Positions 29,899 to 38,257 are shown, numbered from the stretch's first letter. The stretch: 40,811 bases of DNA from a virus (IMGVR_UViG_3300045995_000350:1-40811), one strand, 5' to 3'. Numbers and translations are program-made. Notes: a model not told the origin generated them from the sequence alone.

Positions 29899-30095
29899 TC
29901 TTCCTCACATCAGCCAAAGACTGGATTGGAAGCATCTTTTCTCCAGTCCCGATAGAGCAGGCCATTGCCATGATAGGCGAAGAGGCGCAGATAGAGATAG
30001 CGCAACGGGACTACGCCATAGTGAAAGAGCGATTCGGGCGGCACATGGCTGTGGCAAAGCTTGAAGCGGTGCGGTCTTGGGGGAAAACGTCATGA
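29895..30095 (+). CDS. Small hypothetical protein
   Basis: A 66-aa protein with an amphipathic start (MIFLTSAKDWIGSIFSPV) and two helices (IEQAIAMIGEEAQIEIAQRDYAIVKERFG, then AVAKLEAVRSWG). ATGA overlaps join it to both neighbours. No family recognised. Confidence 0.65.
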   Translation: MIFLTSAKDWIGSIFSPVPIEQAIAMIGEEAQIEIAQRDYAIVKERFGRHMAVAKLEAVRSWGKTS

Positions 30096-30415
30096 GCGAA
30101 AAATGTTCTAAATTTATCAGTAGTAATTTTACTGTCTACCAATGCGGGAAACCAGCCAAATTCGAAGCTAACGGCAAGCACTTTTGCGGAATCCACAACC
30201 CAGATAAAGCGCCGACGAAGGCGCAGGTTCAGGCAAAGGAAAACTACAAAAAACAACTCACAGTATGGCGGATTAACGCTGCTGCGCCGGACTTGCTTAG
30301 TGCGTGTGAGCGTGCCAGGTGGTGCATCACCGGGCTATTGCACGGCACCCCAGTACGCGATGCTGATGAAACATTGAGTGAGATTGATGCGGCTATCGCA
30401 AAGGCCAGAAAATGA
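30092..30415 (+). CDS. Small protein with a Cys/His zinc-finger-like site
   Basis: A 107-aa protein. Residues 4-36 hold C...C...C...H (EKCSKFI, YQCGKPAKFEANGKHFCGIH), a plausible zinc finger. The second half is helical (AAPDLLSACERARWCITGLL, then ETLSEIDAAIAKARK), like the small phage proteins found in many early regions. The start at 30092 is an ATGA overlap; a frame from 30077 would overlap the previous gene more deeply. Confidence 0.65.
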   Translation: MSEKCSKFISSNFTVYQCGKPAKFEANGKHFCGIHNPDKAPTKAQVQAKENYKKQLTVWRINAAAPDLLSACERARWCITGLLHGTPVRDADETLSEIDAAIAKARK

Positions 30416-30630
30416 ACGGCTGTACCCAAGTTTGTAACCAGGGCCGAGATTGCACCTGTAGCCCGATGGTCTGCGAAAACAGCGACGGCTCAGATGTCGA
30501 CCTACCGATCACGATGCACGACGATTTTTTCTCGTGGATCGATGACCTGGTGGTTGCTGCGCGCTGGGTATTGCTTGGGGCCGCTATTTTTGTGGCTACC
30601 GGCGCAGCAGCCTTTTTTGTTTTTAACTGA
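30412..30630 (+). CDS. Cys-rich small membrane protein
   Basis: A 72-aa protein: five cysteines in the first 21 residues (CTQVCNQGRDCTCSPMVC), an acidic linker, then one membrane span at the C-terminus (WVLLGAAIFVATGAAAFFVF). ATGA overlap with the previous gene. The N-terminus is probably cytoplasmic or metal-binding. Unknown function. Confidence 0.65.
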   Translation: MNGCTQVCNQGRDCTCSPMVCENSDGSDVDLPITMHDDFFSWIDDLVVAARWVLLGAAIFVATGAAAFFVFN

Positions 30631-30640
30631 GGAAAGAAAA

Positions 30641-31516
30641 ATGAATGAAGTAGTGGAACTAAAACCTAAAGCGGGCGCACTGACATCGCCACAACAGGGC
30701 CGCATGGCCGTGTCGGACATCATCAGTCATGTCGCACTTGTGCAGGAGGTCATGCGCGCCGTTATGAAAAAGGATGTGCATTACGGCATCATCCCAGGCA
30801 CGCCCAAGCCGACACTCTATAAAGCTGGCGCCGAAGTGCTGTGTATGACATTCCGGGTCGCTGACACCTATGAGGTGGAAGACCTGTCTACCGCCGACAT
30901 GATCCGTTACCGGGTAAATTGCATCGGTACCCACCAGACAACGGGGATTGTTCTCGGGTCCGGCCAGGGCGAGGCCTCAAGCAGCGAGGAAAAGTACAAA
31001 TGGCGCAAGGCTATTTGCAAGGAAGAGTTTGACGAAACACCGGCCAATATGCGCCGGGTCAAGCATGCGCATGGTAAAGGCGGGACGACCTACAGACTGG
31101 AACAGGTTCGTACCGAACCGGCCGATCTAGCCAACACCGTTTTGAAAATGGCAAACAAGCGCGCCAAGATGGCAATGACCTTGAATGTCACCGCCGCCAG
31201 TGACTGTTTCAGTCAAGACCTTGAAGATATGGATGCTGCGCTGGTAGACCACCTTACCCGGCACGAGGGCGATGCGCCGGCTGACCAAGGAGCACCCAAA
31301 GAACTGCCGCCATGCCCGGATGCCAAGTTTTCCAAGTCACTACCGAACTGGGAGAAGTCTGTTTCCGAAGGCGGCAAGGTCGCCGACCTGCTGGCAATGT
31401 TGCAAAGCAAGTACACGCTGAGCGCCGAGCAATTGGCGGCGGTCAATGCGCTGACGGCCAAGCCCGCAGATGCACCGGTCATCGATGACGAATTTGTCAA
31501 CGCATTGGGAGATTGA
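30641..31516 (+). CDS. Putative recombination partner of the exonuclease (annealing-type), unassigned family
   Basis: A 291-aa protein. The core (residues 25-190) has the widespread phage pattern DVHYGIIPGTPKPTLYKAGAEVLCMTFRVADTYEVEDLS, then YRVNCIGTHQTTGIVLGSGQGEASSSEEKYKWRKA and MANKRAKMAMTLNVTAASDCFSQD. The C-terminal 100 residues are acidic and less ordered. The gene is separated by one base from a YqaJ-type exonuclease, the usual position of a single-strand annealing protein, so I infer that role. The start is ATG 30641 behind GAGGAAAG; the frame extends to 30494 over the membrane protein gene. Confidence 0.6.
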   Translation: MNEVVELKPKAGALTSPQQGRMAVSDIISHVALVQEVMRAVMKKDVHYGIIPGTPKPTLYKAGAEVLCMTFRVADTYEVEDLSTADMIRYRVNCIGTHQTTGIVLGSGQGEASSSEEKYKWRKAICKEEFDETPANMRRVKHAHGKGGTTYRLEQVRTEPADLANTVLKMANKRAKMAMTLNVTAASDCFSQDLEDMDAALVDHLTRHEGDAPADQGAPKELPPCPDAKFSKSLPNWEKSVSEGGKVADLLAMLQSKYTLSAEQLAAVNALTAKPADAPVIDDEFVNALGD

Positions 31517-31517
31517 T

Positions 31518-33119
31518 ATGAAGGCCACTATCCATAATATTCAGCAGGGTTCAGATCTGTGGTTACGCTTGCGCAGCCAGTACAACACCGCCAGCGAAGC
31601 GCCAGCCGCCCTTGGCTTTTCCAAGTACCAGACCCGCACTTCCCTGATAAAGCAAAAATCAACCGGTCTGGCTGACGAAATTGACGGCGCGAAACAGGCT
31701 CTGTTCGATCGTGGGCACGCCGCTGAGGATGCCGCACGAGCGATCGCCGAGGAAATCATAGGGGAAGACCTGTTCCCAATCACAGCAACGCTCACAGTCG
31801 ACGAGGTTCCCCTGCTGGCGAGTCTGGACGGGGCAACGTTGGACGGGAAGATCATTTGGGAACACAAACTATTTTCCTCCCAACTAGCAGCGGATATTCT
31901 TGTTGGCATTCTCGATCCTCACTACAGCACACAAATTGATCAGCAATTGTTGGTCACGGGCGCAGAAAAATGTCTTTTTATGACTTCGGACGGCACTAAT
32001 GAAAAGATGGCTCACCAATGGTATTACGCCAACCAATCCAAGTTCGACGCGTTGATTGCCGGATGGCACCAGTTCACCGCAGATTGTATGTCCTATGTCC
32101 CGGCTCAAGCAGTAGCCGAAGCCGTGGGCCGCGCCCCCGAAACACTGCCCGCCCTGCGCATCGAAGTCACTGGCATGGTCACAGCAAGCAATCTGGCCGA
32201 ATTTAAGCAGACTGCCCTGGCCGTGTTTGCGGGCATAAACCGCGAGTTGACCACGGACACCGAGTTTGCCAACGCCGAGAAAACTATCAAGTGGTGCGGT
32301 GATGTCGAGGACCGGCTGGCCGCAGCTAAGCAGCACGCCCTGAGCCAAACTGAGAGTATTGATGATCTGTTTCGGACGATTGACGACATCAGCGCCGAGG
32401 CGCGGGCCGTGCGCCTGGAACTGGACAAGCTGATCAAGACACGTAAAGAACAGGTCAGGGGCGAGATCGTGGCCGGCGGCATCGCCGAACTGCAAAAGCA
32501 TATCGCCGGTCTGAATATCCGCCTGGGAAACAGGCCATATATGCCAATCATCGCTGCCGACTTTGCGGGAGCCATCAAGGGCAAGCGCACCGTTGATAGT
32601 CTGCGCGACGCGGTAAGCACCACGCTGGCAAATTCCAAGATCAGCGCTAGCGCCATCGCCGACAAGATTCAAGCGAACCTGACCACGCTGCGCGAGCTGG
32701 CAAAGGACTATGCATTCCTGTTTGCCGACACAGCAAACCTTGTTTTAAAGGACACGGACACCGTTGAAAACATCATCAAGATTCGTATCATGGATCACAA
32801 GGAAGCCGAAGCCAAAAAGGAAACCGAGCAGCGCGAGCGCATCCGGGCCGAGGAAGTCGCCAGATTGGCGCGGGAAGCGATTGCCGAGGCCCAAGCCACG
32901 ACGGTACCGGCACCGGTGCAAGCGCAGCCTATGGTGTCAACTGTGACCGTTCGGCAAGTGGATCGTCCTCTTTTCCAATCTACTCAACCAGCGCCAGCGG
33001 TGAAGGTCAACACCATCCGGGAAGAAATTAATGCTCGCCTGGACAATTTGAGCGACGCCGACCTGCCGCGCATTCTTAGCTTTTTAAAATCACGCTACCC
33101 GCAAGGAGTGACGGCGTAA
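31518..33119 (+). CDS. YqaJ-type exonuclease with a long C-terminal domain
   Basis: A 533-aa protein. Residues 1-200 are a lambda-exonuclease/YqaJ nuclease: QGSDLWLRLRSQYNTASEAPAALGFS, GHAAEDAARAI, then LLASLDG...DGKIIWEHKL with Asp104/Asp109, Glu115 and Lys117, and a QIDQQLLVTG strand. Residues 215-450 are a long helical region with DUF1351-like character, and the last 80 are a linker plus a small helical end. It would degrade one strand of DNA ends to feed the annealing protein encoded just upstream. Start ATG 31518 behind GGGAG. Confidence 0.85.
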   Translation: MKATIHNIQQGSDLWLRLRSQYNTASEAPAALGFSKYQTRTSLIKQKSTGLADEIDGAKQALFDRGHAAEDAARAIAEEIIGEDLFPITATLTVDEVPLLASLDGATLDGKIIWEHKLFSSQLAADILVGILDPHYSTQIDQQLLVTGAEKCLFMTSDGTNEKMAHQWYYANQSKFDALIAGWHQFTADCMSYVPAQAVAEAVGRAPETLPALRIEVTGMVTASNLAEFKQTALAVFAGINRELTTDTEFANAEKTIKWCGDVEDRLAAAKQHALSQTESIDDLFRTIDDISAEARAVRLELDKLIKTRKEQVRGEIVAGGIAELQKHIAGLNIRLGNRPYMPIIAADFAGAIKGKRTVDSLRDAVSTTLANSKISASAIADKIQANLTTLRELAKDYAFLFADTANLVLKDTDTVENIIKIRIMDHKEAEAKKETEQRERIRAEEVARLAREAIAEAQATTVPAPVQAQPMVSTVTVRQVDRPLFQSTQPAPAVKVNTIREEINARLDNLSDADLPRILSFLKSRYPQGVTA

Positions 33120-33189
33120 CAGTTACGGCCTGAAAGCGGATGCTTTGTCTAGCCATCACCCAACGGTTAAGCCCGGAAGTTTTGGGTCC

Positions 33190-33225
33190 GGTGACACAGT
33201 GAAGCGAGTAGGGTCACCTTTTATT
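33190..33225 (+). terminator. Intrinsic terminator candidate after the exonuclease gene
   Basis: GGTGAC (33190-33195) pairs with GTCACC (33213-33218), followed by TTTTATT. It lies in the 121-base gap between exonuclease and homing nuclease genes and would stop the recombination transcript. No other feature is visible in that gap. Confidence 0.55.
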
Positions 33226-33240
33226 ACATGGGAAATGGAC

Positions 33241-33705
33241 ATGAACCACATTGAAAAAGTGATTGATGGTCACGTCATTAGATATGATTCCGGATTTCAA
33301 TCTGTCATTGAAGAAAAAAGATGGTCTGTAACGAAAAATAAAAACATATTTTATGTTCGGTCATCACAACTTTATATGCACAGGTTGATTATGTCCGCTT
33401 CCAAAGGACAGATGATTGACCACATTAACGGAGACGGACTTGATAACCGGATAGAAAACCTAAGATTCACCAATCATCAAGCGAATAAAGCTAATAGTTT
33501 AGATAGACGGTCAACGAGTAAATACATAGGCGTAAGCACTCACAGAAGAAGGTTCCAAGTAAGCGCAAAAGACAATGGAAAGAATGTCCATATTGGGATG
33601 TTCGTGTTGGAAGTCGATGCAGCCAAGGCGTATGACTCTTTCGCATTAAAGAAATATGGTGCCAATGCGTTGCTTAACTTTCCAACTATTCAAATGGCCG
33701 AGTAG
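33241..33705 (+). CDS. HNH-AP2 homing endonuclease
   Basis: A 154-aa protein from ATG 33241 (GGGAA upstream; an ATG at 33235 is also possible). An N-terminal strand region is followed by the HNH_3 nuclease: YMHRLIMSASKGQMIDHINGDGLDNRIENLRFTNHQANKAN. An AP2-type DNA-binding domain follows: SKYIGVSTHRRRFQVSAKDNGKNVHIGMFVLEVDAAKAYDSFALKKYG. Free-standing HNH-AP2 proteins are mobile and cut sites lacking them. It follows a terminator and has AT-richer sequence than its neighbours, consistent with a later insertion. Confidence 0.85.
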   Translation: MNHIEKVIDGHVIRYDSGFQSVIEEKRWSVTKNKNIFYVRSSQLYMHRLIMSASKGQMIDHINGDGLDNRIENLRFTNHQANKANSLDRRSTSKYIGVSTHRRRFQVSAKDNGKNVHIGMFVLEVDAAKAYDSFALKKYGANALLNFPTIQMAE

Positions 33706-33726
33706 GGCCACCAACAAGAGAATAAA

Positions 33727-34140
33727 ATGGGCAAAAATATTGTAGTTGATGAACAAGATATTTCAGGCGCACTTGCTGTCTTACACACTGAAATAATTCG
33801 TCTGACCGCCGAGAATAGCCTACTCAGCGGCACGCTTGACAGCCGCGACCGGAATATCGAAATGCTGGTGGAAGAAAATAAACGCATGACTGCTGAGCGA
33901 GACGCCCTGCGCATCTTCGCACAATTCGTCATGGAGGCTTGGCCCGACGATGATATTGATGGCGGCGACTTGCAAGACAAGGCGGTTGAGCTGGGCCTGC
34001 TAAAGCTTGAAGACCCGGCACCTACAGACTCATGTGGGGAATACTGCCGTTGTGCTGAGATGTATAGCTGCGAGGAGTGGGAAAATGGCGAAGTAATGTG
34101 CTACCGGCGCACAGCGCTGTTGACGGGAGAAACAAAGTGA
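33727..34140 (+). CDS. Coiled-coil protein with C-terminal cysteine cluster
   Basis: A 137-aa protein: a coiled coil (residues 15-65, LHTEIIRLTAENSLLSGTL through LVEENKRMTAERDALR), an acidic middle (WPDDDIDGGDLQD), and a Cys-rich end (CGEYCRCAEMYSCEEWENGEVMC) that could bind zinc. An AAGAG site precedes ATG 33727. The next gene overlaps by GTGA. Unknown family. Confidence 0.65.
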   Translation: MGKNIVVDEQDISGALAVLHTEIIRLTAENSLLSGTLDSRDRNIEMLVEENKRMTAERDALRIFAQFVMEAWPDDDIDGGDLQDKAVELGLLKLEDPAPTDSCGEYCRCAEMYSCEEWENGEVMCYRRTALLTGETK

Positions 34141-34436
34141 GCAAACATGCCGATCTGATTAAGGGGTTACGAGCACTCGCAGCGGATTTATCCAGTGGCA
34201 AACAAGTATGGATTCCTGCCTGGATACTGACCGCTTCTGCGGACGCTATAGAAGCCATTGATGCGCCAGAGCAGTCATTGCAGCAGATCGCAGAGTTTGG
34301 TGAGGCGCAGAATCAGGTGCCACTGACAGATAAGCAGATTGACGAGATGGGGCAACGCTGGGTGCGTGATGGGTACGACCTGCTTCATTTCGCCAGCTCT
34401 ATTGAAGCTGCACACGGAATTAAGGAATCGAAATGA
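34137..34436 (+). CDS. Hypothetical protein
   Basis: A 99-aa mainly helical protein (SKHADLIKGLRALAADLSSGKQVWIPAWILTASADAIEAI, then DKQIDEMGQRWVRDGYDLLHF). It starts at GTG 34137 overlapping the previous stop (GTGA) and ends by ATGA overlap with the next gene. A frame reaching 34077 would lie over the previous gene. No family recognised. Confidence 0.65.
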   Translation: MSKHADLIKGLRALAADLSSGKQVWIPAWILTASADAIEAIDAPEQSLQQIAEFGEAQNQVPLTDKQIDEMGQRWVRDGYDLLHFASSIEAAHGIKESK

Positions 34437-34624
34437 TTAACCTCACTGAAATGCAAAAGGCGGCAGAGTTCGGATATTACGATCAGTGCGAACCTGAAAA
34501 TATCCTCAAGCTGATCGATGTTGCGCGGGCGGCCAAACGCGCTTGGGAACTGCTTAATGTGATTCGTCCGCGCAGCCCTGAAACGGACAATCTTTTCAGG
34601 GCACTGGAGGGGATTGAGTTGTGA
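34433..34624 (+). CDS. Small hypothetical protein at the end of the rightward arm
   Basis: A 63-aa helical protein (LTEMQKAAEFGYYDQCEPENILKLIDVARAAKRAWELLN). It starts by ATGA overlap. Its TGA at 34622-34624 is directly followed by the reversed stop of the spanin gene, so the two arms meet with no spacer. Unknown function. Confidence 0.65.
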   Translation: MINLTEMQKAAEFGYYDQCEPENILKLIDVARAAKRAWELLNVIRPRSPETDNLFRALEGIEL

Positions 34625-35203
34625 TCACTTCGGCCAGGTCTGAATCACCTTCATGGTGTCAGAGGAGATGCCCGCAGCCTCTGCTGCCAGTCGAGTAACT
34701 TCGTCTGTGCATTCTCCAAGTATGGTACTTGCAGTCTCTGCGTATCGATTGACGGCATCTCTGGAAGCCTTGGACACGTCGGCACGGGCGGTGGTAAGGT
34801 CGTTGCGCAGGCTGACAGCAGTGCGGCGGGTAGCAGCAGCAGCCGACGCGAGTTTAGTTTCTCTGATTTTTGCATCATCATTTGCCCTCTTTAGGTTAGT
34901 TGCATACTCTGCTTCCTTGGTCCTGGCGACCAGTTCTGCCGCCTTCGCTGCGACTGCGTAGTCACTTAGTTGCTTTTCCAGCTTTTCTATTTTCGGCTGG
35001 TCCTTGGCAAGTTGGTGCGACTCCCCGGCCATGAAGGCCCACCCGTAAGCCCCCCAGCCAAGCGCCAGCAGCACCAGCGCGCTGATGATGTACTTGTTCC
35101 ACAGCAGTTTGCCAGAGAGGCCTCCAATGGCCAGTACGACACCAAGAATCACGACGATGATCAGTGTGTATTTGTTGAACAAAAGATCAGCAATAAACAT
35201 CAT
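34625..35203 (-). CDS. Inner-membrane spanin (Rz-like)
   Basis: A 192-aa protein with two hydrophobic segments at the N-terminus (LIIVVILGVVLAIGGL, then YIISALVLLALGWGAYGWAFM), followed by a long coiled coil (residues 75-150) and a short end with ECTDEVTRLAAEAAG. It has the layout of Rz-type inner-membrane spanins, which join the outer-membrane partner to fuse the two membranes at lysis. The Rz1 gene is nested in another frame. It starts by overlap with the endolysin stop (ATGA; GGGGA upstream). Confidence 0.8.
   Translation of the reverse strand: MMFIADLLFNKYTLIIVVILGVVLAIGGLSGKLLWNKYIISALVLLALGWGAYGWAFMAGESHQLAKDQPKIEKLEKQLSDYAVAAKAAELVARTKEAEYATNLKRANDDAKIRETKLASAAAATRRTAVSLRNDLTTARADVSKASRDAVNRYAETASTILGECTDEVTRLAAEAAGISSDTMKVIQTWPK
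34651..34881 (-). CDS. Outer-membrane spanin lipoprotein (Rz1-like), nested in Rz
   Basis: A 76-aa lipoprotein encoded entirely inside the Rz gene in another frame. After a basic start comes RRLLLLPAALLSAC with Cys25 as the lipidation site. The mature part is short and Pro-rich (TTLPPPVPTCPRLPEMP) with a coiled-coil end (LENAQTKLLDWQQRLR). This matches Rz1: an outer-membrane lipoprotein that joins Rz across the periplasm. Nested Rz1 genes are the classic lambda arrangement. Confidence 0.85.
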   Translation of the reverse strand: MMMQKSEKLNSRRLLLLPAALLSACATTLPPPVPTCPRLPEMPSIDTQRLQVPYLENAQTKLLDWQQRLRASPLTP

Positions 35204-35685
35204 GGCTTTTCCCCAATACACTCTTTAAATTCGGCCTGGCGTCGCAGCGTCAGACCGTGTATGACGCGCCCCTTCACCTTGTCCCAAGAAAGCAGACCCA
35301 GGCAGGCCCCTTCGTAGTCGAGCAGGTTGAGCTTCTTGGCTACGGTCGAATGGCAAAAGGCGTAAGCCCCGACGTTGTAGGCAAAGCTCACATAGGCCGA
35401 AAACTCATAGGGGTACATCGGAACCGGGGCGCAACGCTTGACGGCCCGCTCAAACTTGCTTGCGTCCCTGAGCAGATCGACCAGCGCCCTGGGCGGCGTA
35501 GTGTGCTCACCTGGCCTGAGCGGTGTGCCATCAGCGTGCGTTGTCGTTCCAAACCCATAGGTTTCTACATCCCCTGGAACTGGGATTACTGTGTCGCTCG
35601 TGTAGCTTTCATGCACAGCAATTCCCACGAGTGTGGTTGCTGCCAGCACCAGTCCAGCGCTTGCGGTACGTTGTTGAGGTGTCAT
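35200..35685 (-). CDS. SAR endolysin (lysozyme family)
   Basis: A 161-aa muramidase. Residues 10-24 (AGLVLAATTLVGIAV) form a weakly hydrophobic signal-anchor-release segment directly before the catalytic HESY (Glu26). GDVETYGFGTT follows (Asp39 and Thr42 as remaining triad candidates), then YPYEFSAYVSFAYNVGAYAFCHSTVAKKLN and GLTLRRQAEFKECIG. This is the endolysin type of Burkholderia phages: held in the inner membrane inactive, then released to cut peptidoglycan. It overlaps the spanin start and follows a 202-aa membrane protein gene by three bases. Confidence 0.85.
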   Translation of the reverse strand: MTPQQRTASAGLVLAATTLVGIAVHESYTSDTVIPVPGDVETYGFGTTTHADGTPLRPGEHTTPPRALVDLLRDASKFERAVKRCAPVPMYPYEFSAYVSFAYNVGAYAFCHSTVAKKLNLLDYEGACLGLLSWDKVKGRVIHGLTLRRQAEFKECIGEKP

Positions 35686-35688
35686 AAG

Positions 35689-36297
35689 TTATCCATGAGG
35701 AGTACTTTGATAGACTCCCATAAGTACAACAAGCAGAACGCCAGCTAGGGAAATTGCAATTGCAATCCATGACTTGCCATCTTCTTTAATTGACTTGACA
35801 CCGGTTTCCTGCCCAGCGTTTTGATCTAGACGACTCTTAGTATCAGCAATTTTTTCGTCCATCGCCTTATTCGAGGCTGTGATCAATGTATAAATTTGGT
35901 CAATCTGTTTTGTCACGGCGATTTCACTTTTACTAATCGCTAAGGCGCTTGACTTATTCTGTTCGCCTACTGCCTCCTTGGCCGCTTGTAAGGCTGCATC
36001 TACCGCTGTCTTGCTATCCTTCGATGTTTGCTCTGTTCGTGTATCACGCTCCCGAAACTGGGTTTGAATCGAGTTGAACTTTTCGGTATGAATCAAGTTA
36101 AGTTGCGCGATTGCATGATCAATTAGGTCGGTTATTCTTTCAAAATTGATGGTCAGTTTGTCAACCGCTTTTTCTCCTGCAATCAGTCGATTAGAAATCT
36201 TATCCTCCAACAGACTCACCTCGCGCAAAAGTTGCCGCGTGGTAAGTTGTGAAGGATCAGTTATCATAATTGAATCCTGTAGATATGGTTCTGGCAT
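35689..36297 (-). CDS. Lysis-locus coiled-coil membrane protein
   Basis: A 202-aa protein made of a long coiled coil (residues 15-165, e.g. LTTRQLLREVSLLEDKISNRLI and AISKSEIAVTKQIDQIYTLI) ending in one membrane span (WIAIAISLAGVLLVVLMGVY). It lies between the holin candidate and the endolysin. Proteins of this shape occur in lysis cassettes of several phages and could act as an antiholin or lysis modulator; that is inference. An internal ATG at residue 11 is a possible start. Confidence 0.6.
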   Translation of the reverse strand: MPEPYLQDSIMITDPSQLTTRQLLREVSLLEDKISNRLIAGEKAVDKLTINFERITDLIDHAIAQLNLIHTEKFNSIQTQFRERDTRTEQTSKDSKTAVDAALQAAKEAVGEQNKSSALAISKSEIAVTKQIDQIYTLITASNKAMDEKIADTKSRLDQNAGQETGVKSIKEDGKSWIAIAISLAGVLLVVLMGVYQSTPHG

Positions 36298-36306
36298 AAT
36301 ATCTCC

Positions 36307-36498
36307 TTAGCGCATGATTCGATAATTGCCAAGACCTGGCACAAATTGAGCAACCAGCACCAGCAAAAGAAGCACACCAGTTATCGCAAGTATTGGCATC
36401 TGCGCAGGCGCAAGAAAGAATTTAGTGATCACCCAATATGCCAGGTAAGCCACAACAGCGAAGACGACGAGAAAGATTAAAAGGCTTGTTAAAGTCAT
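36307..36498 (-). CDS. Holin candidate
   Basis: A 63-aa protein with two membrane spans (LTSLLIFLVVFAVVAYLAYWVI and MPILAITGVLLLLVLVAQFV) joined by a short loop and a basic end (NYRIMR). It starts at ATG 36496-36498 with AAGGAG at good spacing; the larger frame to 36864 lies over the tail fibre gene. First gene of the lysis cassette, before the endolysin. Two-span, 60-residue proteins here are usually holins. Confidence 0.7.
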   Translation of the reverse strand: MTLTSLLIFLVVFAVVAYLAYWVITKFFLAPAQMPILAITGVLLLLVLVAQFVPGLGNYRIMR

Positions 36499-36520
36499 GA
36501 GATTCTCCTTGGGTTGAAAA

Positions 36521-38257
36521 TTAGGCAAGCCGGCTGCGAAGGTAAGCGCACTCAAGTACGAGTGCTTCTTCATAGCGCACACCGTAGCGCTGCTGTGCAA
36601 CGCCTTCTTTGTCTGTCCACTTGTCAAGACAGAGTAGACCGTATTGCATCGCGTCCAGTCCCTCAGACGCGAAGGCTGCTTGAACCCGTTGTGCGATGAC
36701 ACCAAAATGCCAACGTGCCCCGTCTCCCTTTTCTGCAACGGCGTCATTGAACTTAAATTGGCAGTATTCGACTTTGGCCCATGCTCGAAGTGCAGCGGCA
36801 TCAATTGGCTTGATCTGTTGCTTGAGTGTCTCGTCCGATGTATTAATCGTCCCTGTAGCTGCAAAGAGAACTTCCCAACGCTCAGCAGCCGATCCTAATC
36901 GCATACCAACATCAACTTTTGGGAAAAAGGAAATAATTCCGCCTGTTTGACCTGCGTCGATATTACACGCATCGGTCATTACACCGGCCTTCATAACTCT
37001 AAAACAGTAGTTACCATATCCTCCAGAGCCAGAATTAGATTGCTCCTGTACTGTTTCGGATTGAAGGAAAGTCGTAGCACCATAATACTGCTGCTTCCCT
37101 CTGAATACTGGGTATCCGCTATCTGTTGTATCACCAACCCCCGGCATTATTTCAATCGTCGGTCGCGAGACGTTTGAGCCAAACCCGATTGAGTTCGCTG
37201 CTGTATTGATGAGTGGGTTACCATCATTGATACCGCGCCCAAAAAGCATTGCCCCATTATTAGAATTGAGTTGGAACCCAATTGCTGTCGTACCGTCTAC
37301 ACCAGTCGTCACACCTGCTTTTACGTTGTAGCCAAGGGCAATTGCACCAACGCCATTAAGGCCAGTTGTCGCAAACCAACCAGCAGCAAACGATGCGCGC
37401 CCATTCGCTGCGGATTCTTCGCATAAAGCCGCAGATTTCTCGCCCAGAGCAATTACATTCCTGCCGTATGCAAATGAGCAATATCCTGCGGCCGCGGTAG
37501 GAGCATCTGGATTCCCAGCGCAGGAACCAGCGCCGCCAGCGGTACCAGCTACACCATAGACTACACAGTCATGCCCAAACGTGTTGGAGTAGGGGGCGTA
37601 GCTGGCACCGTTGCGATTGAACGCTGTAGAGTACACGCCAATGATTGCCGGGTCACCCCAGGCATTAGCAGTACCCCCGCCAGGGAGTCCGCGCCAATAA
37701 TTACGTGCGTCGTCCAAAGACGTGGTATCCGAACCACCATAGCGTAGGGAGCCTTTGTTAGTTATGAAGTGCAGGTCTACACCTCGCGTGTCTGTTCCAG
37801 TCACGGCTTGAGGGTAGAGTTTGTTCAGGACGGCTTCATCAAGTGTAGCTACACCGTTTGCACCGTAACTTGGAATGCCAGAGTGACCGATCAGAGAGGC
37901 CCCATCGGGTGCAGAGGTTGCGGCGAGATCATCCTCCAGTTCAGCGGTAGCTGACTGGTTTGCCACGACATACGTTGCTTCGTTAATTTGGTTGCCCATT
38001 GGGTCAAACAGCGTAAAAGTGTAGGCCGCACCATTCACTAAGAACAATTGGCTGGACACCCCGCTGGAATTCGACACCTCACCACGATTGTTCAACGGGA
38101 TCGGGTTGGGCAGCGGAATCGACCCGGCTGAGTCCTGATAAGTCGCGTAGTTGACCCCGCCGACCTGTGTCAGCACGGACCCTCCCGCGTTGGGTTGGCC
38201 CTGATTGTTGAAAAATTGCAATATCGGGCTGAGACTGATTGAAACTGAGGTTGTCAT
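36521..38257 (-). CDS. Tail fibre/spike with peptidase S74 chaperone domain
   Basis: A 578-aa fibre. The N-terminal 100 residues (LSPILQFFNNQGQPNAGGSVLTQVGGVNYATYQDSAG) form the virion-binding domain typical of podovirus fibres. The middle is Gly/Ala/Asn-rich beta repeats (FAAGWFATTGLNGVGAIALGYNVKAG). The last 110 residues are a peptidase S74 domain: SDETLKQQIKPID with the Ser-Lys dyad, then WHFGVIAQRVQAAFASEGLDA. S74 domains assist trimer folding and then cut themselves off. AGGAACACC precedes the ATG. It follows the transglycosylase gene and precedes the holin. Confidence 0.85.
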   Translation of the reverse strand: MTTSVSISLSPILQFFNNQGQPNAGGSVLTQVGGVNYATYQDSAGSIPLPNPIPLNNRGEVSNSSGVSSQLFLVNGAAYTFTLFDPMGNQINEATYVVANQSATAELEDDLAATSAPDGASLIGHSGIPSYGANGVATLDEAVLNKLYPQAVTGTDTRGVDLHFITNKGSLRYGGSDTTSLDDARNYWRGLPGGGTANAWGDPAIIGVYSTAFNRNGASYAPYSNTFGHDCVVYGVAGTAGGAGSCAGNPDAPTAAAGYCSFAYGRNVIALGEKSAALCEESAANGRASFAAGWFATTGLNGVGAIALGYNVKAGVTTGVDGTTAIGFQLNSNNGAMLFGRGINDGNPLINTAANSIGFGSNVSRPTIEIMPGVGDTTDSGYPVFRGKQQYYGATTFLQSETVQEQSNSGSGGYGNYCFRVMKAGVMTDACNIDAGQTGGIISFFPKVDVGMRLGSAAERWEVLFAATGTINTSDETLKQQIKPIDAAALRAWAKVEYCQFKFNDAVAEKGDGARWHFGVIAQRVQAAFASEGLDAMQYGLLCLDKWTDKEGVAQQRYGVRYEEALVLECAYLRSRLA

